Below are positions 16,181-22,400 of a stretch of DNA of 24,774 nucleotides, piece after piece. This DNA is from JAKJGV01 sp964617565 (GTDB lineage: Bacteria; Verrucomicrobiota; Kiritimatiellia; CAIQIC01; JAGNIJ01), in the NCBI GenBank assembly GCA_964617565.1, contig CAZTYH010000047.1:1-24774 (forward strand). Direction: 5' to 3'. Position 1 is the first letter of the stretch. Every line of letters starts with the position of its first letter. A program made the position numbers and the translations under genes. Below the pieces are notes generated by a model, which had not been told where the DNA came from, ran no database searches, and saw only the letters and a list, made by a program, of their open reading frames with translations.

Positions 16181-16612
16181 TAAATTCTAAGCACTAAACT
16201 CTAATTCCTAAACAAATCCAAATTCTCCAAATTATTCGTTCTTTGTGACAATGGACCCAAATATGCGGGTTAGCTCCAGCGCTTCCTGTATCAACCTGTC
16301 GCGTACTGCGTGCAAGTCCTGCACGCCATCCAAAGAGATCAATCGCAGCCAAAGACGGCTTTCCTTTGCTTCCTTCCGGCATATTTTGACTCGCATCACA
16401 AAGTCTTTCTTGCTCAGCGATTCATTGGCCTCAATATAATTCGAGGCTACAGAACCGGACGATCGGACCAGTTGCTTGAGGTCTTCAATATTCGCGATTG
16501 ATCGCGGCGCTTTCGCTACCAGAAAACGCACATCTTGCGCGAAGACAAAGGTCCGATCCTCCAAGTCATATTTTTTTTCGCTCATTCGAATTTGTTTAGA
16601 GTTTAGGATTTA
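16181..16612 (-). mobile_element. IVS-like element: four-helix-bundle gene flanked by AT-rich inverted repeats
   Basis: A roughly 430-bp, AT-richer segment is inserted between the FeS and molybdenum subunit genes. Its arms match as inverted repeats. CTAAACTCTAA (16194-16204) is exactly inverted at 16596-16606. CTAAACAAAT (16208-16217) is exactly inverted at 16590-16599. TAAATTCTAA (16181-16190) matches the inverse of 16603-16612 in 9 of 10 positions. The encoded protein belongs to the 23S rRNA intervening-sequence family, whose rRNA copies are likewise bounded by inverted repeats. The right arm's terminal TAA is the stop codon of the FeS subunit and the left arm ends 8 bp before the SD of the molybdenum subunit, so both neighbours are intact. 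Mobility is inferred from structure; no target duplication is evident. Confidence 0.6.
16232..16585 (-). CDS. Four-helix-bundle protein (23S rRNA intervening-sequence protein family)
   Basis: A 117-residue, mostly helical, charged protein. It has the family pattern IANIEDLKQLVRSSGSVASN, then YIEANES-SKKDFVMRVKICRKEAKES, then a final helix before the C-terminus. Family members are pentameric four-helix bundles encoded in insertions of 23S rRNA genes or as stand-alone genes; they resemble the accessory protein Avd of diversity-generating retroelements. The biochemical function is not established. No reverse transcriptase or variable repeat is visible in this window, so a DGR role is not supported. 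Codon use and composition are less GC-rich than the adjacent xdh genes, and AT-rich inverted repeats flank it (16181-16219 and 16588-16612). The SD before ATG 16585 is absent or very weak, unlike the neighbouring operon genes. Confidence 0.85.
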   Translation of the reverse strand: MSEKKYDLEDRTFVFAQDVRFLVAKAPRSIANIEDLKQLVRSSGSVASNYIEANESLSKKDFVMRVKICRKEAKESRLWLRLISLDGVQDLHAVRDRLIQEALELTRIFGSIVTKNE

Positions 16613-17074
16613 CTTCTTCTGCGCCACTTTCTTCACCGCTGCCCATATCTTCTCGTATCCGGTGCATCGGCAAAGATTGCCGTCCATCCGCGTCCGTATG
16701 TCTTCATCCGTCGGATCGGGAATCTCCTGCATCAGCGCTTCCGCGGACATGATCATACCGGGGATGCAGTATCCGCACTGGACCGCGCCTTCCTCAACCA
16801 GCGCGGCTTGCAGCGGGTGCGGGTTGTCGAAAGTTCCGACGCTCTCGATGGTGCGGATATCCCTTCCTTCGGCCAGGAACGCATGCAGGATGCAGGAAAA
16901 GACCGCGTGGCCGTCCATGATAACCGTGCACGCCCCGCAGGTGCCCTCATCACACCCTTCCTTCACGCCCACATAGCCTGTCCGTCGGAGCAGCTTGGCC
17001 AGCTTTTCGCCCGGCTCAATCTCAAATGTTTTCTTCTCGCCATTGATGGTAAAAGTGATGCTCTTTTTGCTCAT
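16610..17074 (-). CDS. Xanthine dehydrogenase-type 2Fe-2S subunit
   Basis: A 154-residue small subunit that passes electrons from the molybdenum centre to FAD through two 2Fe-2S clusters. The plant-ferredoxin-like N-terminal cluster has Cys41, Cys46, Cys49 and Cys61 (EGCDEGTCGACTV). The helical C-terminal cluster has Cys100, Cys103, Cys135 and Cys137 (QCGYCIPGM and NLCRCTG). All eight ligands are present and the length is typical for the separate-subunit form. ATG 17074 follows GGAGGT and overlaps the FAD-subunit stop in an ATGA motif, indicating translational coupling. Its stop codon TAA lies within the right arm of the inserted element. Confidence 0.95.
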   Translation of the reverse strand: MSKKSITFTINGEKKTFEIEPGEKLAKLLRRTGYVGVKEGCDEGTCGACTVIMDGHAVFSCILHAFLAEGRDIRTIESVGTFDNPHPLQAALVEEGAVQCGYCIPGMIMSAEALMQEIPDPTDEDIRTRMDGNLCRCTGYEKIWAAVKKVAQKK

Positions 17075-17916
17075 GCCGCACCTCCTTTCGCCGCAGCCCA
17101 CGCTTCGTTGAGCGCGTCTCCGACAAGGACCGCCGCCAGGTGTCCGATATACTCCTCCGACATCCCGTCGCCGCCCTTGAACTTAAGTTCCGCAAGTCCT
17201 TTTTCGGCCGCTTCGCGGAAGGCGGCCTCGCTCGCTTTACGGCCCTTTAACAACTCCTCAACGCTTGTCACTCGTCCGGGAAACGGCACACCCGCGCCGA
17301 TCGCCACACGCGCGGTTTTCACGGCGCTCCCATCGGCCTCTACCCACACCGCCGCCGTCATCAAGCTGAAGCCCGCCGAGGTTTGCGTCTGCTTGCGATA
17401 GCCAAAGCCCTGCCCTGCGGCGAGCACGGGAACTTTCACGGTCATCAGCAGCTCGCCCGGCTGGAAGAGACGGGCGGGCTGTCCATCAAAAAACTCGTCC
17501 GCGCTTAACACCCGTTCCGCGTCGCCCGCGATCACCATGGAAGCGTTCAGCGCCAGCAGCACCGCCGGAAAATCGGCCCAGGGAAACACGCGCGAGATGT
17601 TCCCGCCGATCGTGGACATGTTGCGGATCTGCTGAGACGCGAGCCGCACCGCTACCCGATCCAGCACCCATCCATCGCCGCGAAAAGATTGAAGCGCCGC
17701 CAGGCGGGTCGTTGATCCGATGCGATACGTTCCGTTCTCCCGCACAATGCCGGCGGGAACCGCGCGGTTGATATCCACGGCCACGCGCTCGTCCTTCTCC
17801 GAAGTGAATACAAGCGAAGTTCCGCCCGCCATCGGCAGTCCAACCGGGCCAAGCTCCTTCAAAATGGCCCGCGCCTCGCCCAGTGTCGCCGCCGCCCTAA
17901 AGTCCGTCAGTTTCAT
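17071..17916 (-). CDS. Xanthine dehydrogenase-type FAD-binding subunit
   Basis: A 281-residue medium subunit of the molybdenum hydroxylase, carrying FAD and passing electrons to NAD or another acceptor. It has the two FAD-contact motifs of the family: AGGTS at 30-34 and TIGGNIS at 102-108. The CO-dehydrogenase flavoprotein C-terminal domain follows (about 170-275). ATG 17916 is chosen for its GGAGG SD; an ATG at 17937 would add seven residues. It begins 27 bp after the stop of the amidohydrolase and overlaps the FeS gene by four bases. The order FAD, FeS, Mo is a common arrangement for three-subunit hydroxylases. Confidence 0.93.
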   Translation of the reverse strand: MKLTDFRAAATLGEARAILKELGPVGLPMAGGTSLVFTSEKDERVAVDINRAVPAGIVRENGTYRIGSTTRLAALQSFRGDGWVLDRVAVRLASQQIRNMSTIGGNISRVFPWADFPAVLLALNASMVIAGDAERVLSADEFFDGQPARLFQPGELLMTVKVPVLAAGQGFGYRKQTQTSAGFSLMTAAVWVEADGSAVKTARVAIGAGVPFPGRVTSVEELLKGRKASEAAFREAAEKGLAELKFKGGDGMSEEYIGHLAAVLVGDALNEAWAAAKGGAA

Positions 17917-17943
17917 AGATCCTCCGTTTCCATGCAAAAATCA

Positions 17944-19335
17944 TCAGCGATACGACACGCCCAGCTTGGTCTCCGCCGCGCTTAACATGCGCTCCGCCAC
18001 CTCGTTTGCGCGCGCCCAAAGCGCTTCTTCGTCCTCGCCGACCAACCGTCCCTTTTCAACCAAAACTTTGCCCGCCACAATCGTGTATTCGGCGCGTGGC
18101 CCGGCGCCACAGAACAGCAACGCCGCGGACGGATCCGCCATTGCGCCCGCATAGTCAATCTTATCGAGCCGGAACACCGCGATATCCGCTGCCTTGCCGA
18201 CCTCGATGCTGCCGATTTCAGGCTGACCCAGCACCGCTGCGCCGCCCTTCGTCGCCATCTCGATCACGCGAATCGCCGGCATGCTGTCCACGGCGGTACC
18301 GACGCGATGCACGAGCATCGCAAGCTGCATTTCGCGAAGGAAATTCGACGAATCGTTGCTCGCGCTTCCGTCCACGCCGACCCCGACCTTCACGCCCGCG
18401 TCCAGCATCTTCGGGATCGGCGCAATGCCTGAACCCAACCGCAGATTCGATACGGGGCAATGCGAGATCCCCGTCTGTGTTTCGGCGAGCCTCCTGATTT
18501 CCTTGTCATTGAAGTAAATACCGTGCGCGTACCACACATCCGGGCCGACCCAACCGGTGGATTCCATGTAGTCCAGCGGCCGCATGCCGAGGTTCTTGAG
18601 GCAGTAATCTTCTTCATCCACCGTCTCGCAGAGGTGCGTATGCATCTGCACCTTCTTAGCGCGCGCGAAGTCCGCCGTCTCTTTCAGCAGCTCCGTCGTC
18701 ACGGAAAACGGCGAGCACGGCGCGAGGACGATGCGGCACATCGAAAACGGCTCCGGGTCGTGATACTTCGCGATCACGCGGTCACAATCGCCGAGAATTT
18801 CTTCGGGATCCTGCACGACGTCGTCGGGAGGCAAGCCGCCCTTCGATTTTCCGCGGCTCATGCTGCCGCGCGTTGGATGGAAACGGACGCCGATCTTTCT
18901 CGCCGTTTCGATCTCGACATCGAGCAGCTCGCGGCTGGCTTTCTTCGGGAAAACGTAGAAGTGATCGCTGGTCGTGGTGCAGCCGGAGAGCAGCAGTTCG
19001 CCGACGCCGACACGTGTACTGATCTGGACCGCTTCCTCGCTCAATTCGCGCCACACCTCGTACAATCCGATCAGCCAGTCGAAGAGCTTCGCGTTCTGCA
19101 CCTTCGGGATGTTTCGCGTGAGGGTCTGGTAAAGGTGGTGATGACAATTGACGAAGCCGGGATAGACGACGCAGTTTGTGGCATCGAGAATGCGGTCACA
19201 GCCCTCGGCTTTCAAAGACCTTCCCACGGCCGCGATCCGGTCATTTTCGATAAGGATGTCCGTATTGCGCGAGATTTTCTCAACCTCGCCCATCGTAACG
19301 AGCGTATGGATGTTTTTAAGCAATATCCGAGACAT
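17944..19335 (-). CDS. 8-oxoguanine deaminase-type amidohydrolase
   Basis: A 463-residue metal-dependent amidohydrolase of the SsnA/guanine-deaminase/8-oxoguanine-deaminase group. The metal motif is NCHHHLYQTLTR (His65 and His67), then HTHLCE (His234, Glu237), WYAHG, and VGVDGSASND with the catalytic Asp. The run SDHFYVFP, FHPTRGSMSRG and GGLPPDD closely follows, as I recall it, the Pseudomonas 8-oxoguanine deaminase type. That enzyme turns 8-oxoguanine into urate and ammonia; guanine or related triazines are alternative substrates in the group. ATG 19335 is chosen because GGAG lies about 8 nt upstream and the protein then starts MSRILLKN. It is the first gene of the purine operon behind a promoter candidate (19371-19400), with the FAD subunit 27 bp downstream. 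Substrate specificity is inferred from sequence resemblance and operon context. Confidence 0.85.
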   Translation of the reverse strand: MSRILLKNIHTLVTMGEVEKISRNTDILIENDRIAAVGRSLKAEGCDRILDATNCVVYPGFVNCHHHLYQTLTRNIPKVQNAKLFDWLIGLYEVWRELSEEAVQISTRVGVGELLLSGCTTTSDHFYVFPKKASRELLDVEIETARKIGVRFHPTRGSMSRGKSKGGLPPDDVVQDPEEILGDCDRVIAKYHDPEPFSMCRIVLAPCSPFSVTTELLKETADFARAKKVQMHTHLCETVDEEDYCLKNLGMRPLDYMESTGWVGPDVWYAHGIYFNDKEIRRLAETQTGISHCPVSNLRLGSGIAPIPKMLDAGVKVGVGVDGSASNDSSNFLREMQLAMLVHRVGTAVDSMPAIRVIEMATKGGAAVLGQPEIGSIEVGKAADIAVFRLDKIDYAGAMADPSAALLFCGAGPRAEYTIVAGKVLVEKGRLVGEDEEALWARANEVAERMLSAAETKLGVSYR

Positions 19336-19370
19336 GCAGCGTCTCCGGGGAAAGCCGTTTCCGCGGATAG

Positions 19371-19400
19371 AGCATACCTGTAACCCCCGCCCCGTGTAAA
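19371..19400 (-). promoter_or_regulatory. Candidate sigma-70 promoter for the purine operon
   Basis: On the minus strand, TTTACA (19400-19395) and TATGCT (19376-19371) are separated by 18 bp and match five of six and four of six consensus bases for the -35 and -10. Transcription would begin near 19364, about 29 nt before the amidohydrolase ATG at 19335. It lies downstream of the terminator hairpin of the preceding gene, so the operon can be started independently. No operator or riboswitch structure was recognised. Confidence 0.5.
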
Positions 19401-19424
19401 GGAATCGCAACCGATCAAAATGCC

Positions 19425-19454
19425 GCGCGGGCCGGCTTTGAGGCCGGCCCGCGC
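19425..19454 (-). terminator. Intrinsic terminator hairpin after the giant secreted-protein gene
   Basis: GCGCGGGCCGGC (19425-19436) and GCCGGCCCGCGC (19443-19454) form a perfect 12-bp GC stem with a 6-nt loop. On the minus strand the hairpin is followed within a few bases by CATTTTGAT, a short T-run. It lies 25 bp after the stop of the giant gene (19480) and separates it from the purine operon promoter. Confidence 0.8.
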
Positions 19455-19479
19455 CGTTCCTTGATTGCCTGTACGCGGC

Positions 19480-22400
19480 TTACGGATTTACCGTCCAGCG
19501 AACGAAGTCCACCTGGTATTCATTCGCGTCGGCATTCATCCTCGTCCATGTCGGATAAGCATCCTGAATGTTCGTGCTCTTCAAAACCCCCGCCGTGTTG
19601 TACGGCGTATCGAGCGCCACGAACATCGTGTTCCCGTTGAAGCTCTGCATATCCGCGATGGTTCCGTAGAATCCGCACCATCTCGATTCCCACGTCGCAC
19701 CGCCGTTCGTCGTGCGGAACATCGTGCCGTTCCCACCACCAACCCAGCCGGTCTGTGTGTTCTGCCAGCACGTCGAGTAGAGGTAATCGCTGCTCGGCAG
19801 GCGGATGGACGTCCAGTTCGCACCGCCGTCCGTGGTCTTGAAGATGGCGCCGCGCTCGCCGCACACGAATGCGTTGTTCGCATCCAGCACAAACACGTCG
19901 TTCAACATGTTCGTGCCGACGATCACCTCCGTCCACGTCGCGCCGCCATTGGCCGTGCGCATGACCCTGCCCGTGGCCCAGCTCCAATCACCGCCCACCG
20001 AATATCCGACGTTCGCGTTGGCGAACCGCGTCTTATACAGGTAGGTGTTGGGAATGGTGAACGTAATCACCTGCTGCGTCCACGTCGCGCCGCCGTTGAC
20101 GGTCTTGTACATGCGCTTCTGCGACCAGTCGTAGGCCCATCCCGTGTTGGCATCCACGAAATCAAGGCTGTTGATCGAACTGCCGTTGAGCCCGTTTGTC
20201 GCCGGGAACCAGGCAGCGCCGCCGTTGGTCGTACGCAGGATGCCCTTGTTGTAAGCCGCAATCCAGCCGCGATTGGCATCCACAAAGTCCACGTCATAGA
20301 ACGACGCGACTTCGTAGTTGGTGCCCGGTGTCTGGAAGGCCCAGTTGGTGGCTCCACCATTACCCGAGGTCTTCATGATCGTGCTGATATTCCTGGTGCC
20401 GTCGTACATGTAGCCCGCCATCCAGCCGGCGTTCGTCGAGATGAACGAGATGGCCTTCGGATTCGGCACGTGCAAGGTGCTGCCGAACGTGCCATAGACG
20501 TTCGTCAGCGGACCCGGGAATCCGAAATTCGTCAGCGGGATGGTCACTTCCTGCCACTGTCCCGCCAGCGCCGGATTCCACACGGAGCTGCACAGCATCA
20601 TAATCCGCTTCGTGCCCTGCGGCGCTTCAAGCTCGATCTTGATCGGGCGCCACGCCTTGATCCAGAACTTCAGATACTTGAACTGGCTCAGGTCCACATT
20701 CCCCTGCGTGTGATACACGCCCCAACCCGCATAGGAATACGGAACGGTCGTCCGCCAGAAGTTGCTGCCTTCCGGAGCGAATCCGTTCATGTACTGGCCG
20801 TCATGGACGCCGCCCCAGACAAAGCTCTGGGCCGAGACCGGTATGCCGATATCGGCATAGGCTACGTAGGCGCCGCCCGCCGCGTTGGTGACGCGGAGCT
20901 GCGTTTCCGGCGCGATCGGCACGCGGTTCGAGTCGCCGCGATACGTGTCGTCGAACCCGACCCGCTGCAGCCACGGATTCGTGGCGGTCGGCGGAGCCAT
21001 GTACGCTGCCCACAGGAAGTCGCTGCCGCTCGGAATATACGACGGCACCGTCACGGGGAAGCTGCCGCTGCCCGTCTCATCCAGGATCGTGTAGGTGGCC
21101 TCCGCATATTTCACGCCTGTCTTCGCGTTCTGCAGCGCGATGGACAGCCGCGTCGGAGCATTGGTTCCCAGCTCTTCCCATTCCACCGGTACGTTCACGA
21201 CCGTTCCCGCCGTCATCTGCGTCGGGAACGACGGCGTTTCGACCATCAGCCGCGGCGCGAAGTAGACATTCACGTTGCTGTACGCGCTGATCCCTTCGCC
21301 GCGCAGGAACACATACCACTCGTACTGGCCACCCATGCGCGTGCCGTCGAATTCCCAGAAGTCCGGATCGTAATCCGGGATGCTCGGCCAGAACGTCGGC
21401 TGCGCGGCGTTGGTCGGCACGAACTCCCCGCTGACCACTTCGGACACAAACGAGTAGGCCTCGTCCGACAGGCGGAAGTTATCCCAACTCACGCGGCCGA
21501 CACTGTACGGACTCAGGAAGCCGACCGTGGTGGACGAATAGCTCGACACCTGGATCGGCTCGCTCAGGAATACCGGCATGCCATCCACGTACAGATCGCT
21601 CATCATGTAGTTGCCGTCGCGGATATTGACCGTCACGTGATGCCACTTGCCGGTCGTGATGCGCGTGTTGGAATAGTAGAATGGGCTGTTGTCCTCCCAT
21701 CCCGCGATGAGCGGGTTCACATACAGTACGCGCCCGCGGTAGACCATGCCACCGTGCTGCGCGCCGTTGTCGAAGAACACGTCGTACTCGATCGTGATAT
21801 TCTCGCCCGACACATCCAGCCCGTTGCGGGTGATGTACGAGTATCCACCCGTGCTCACCACGCTCGCGCGCAGCGCGCCGTTCGTAACGGTCCACGCGAT
21901 GTTCGCGTGCGGCGTCACGGTCCAGCCGGTGTAATTGCCGTCGTCGAAGTTGTCTTCATCCAGCAGGCTGCCCTTCGCCTTCACGCCGAACGTGACGTAA
22001 TTCGTCACGCCCCGCGTGTTGTAGCCGGCCCACATATCCCAGTCGCGGCCGGCGTATGCATTGCCGGTCATGCCGAAGATCTGCAGGCCCTTGCCCGCAA
22101 GGCTGACCGGTGTGGCGTTGTTGTCATTGGCCGAGGTATAAAACCCGCCGTGACCGAGCCACGGATCCTGCGCATCCCACGGATACACGTAGAGGACCCA
22201 GTACAGGTTGTCCCCGGTCATGATGCCGCTCTCCGGGATGGAAACATCAATCGAGTCCATGCCCGTGCCCGCGATCAACCAGATGTCTCGCGTGAGCAGG
22301 GCGAGATCCAGGCCAGGATCTTCCGCCGACAACGAGTACTTGAGCTCCAGCCGCACCTTGTAGGCCTGGCCGCGCGCCCACTCGAACGCGCGCTGCGCAA

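Noticed and set aside
16232..16585. Diversity-generating retroelement accessory protein (Avd)
   Set aside because: The protein is related in fold, but no reverse transcriptase, template repeat or variable repeat pair is visible in the window.
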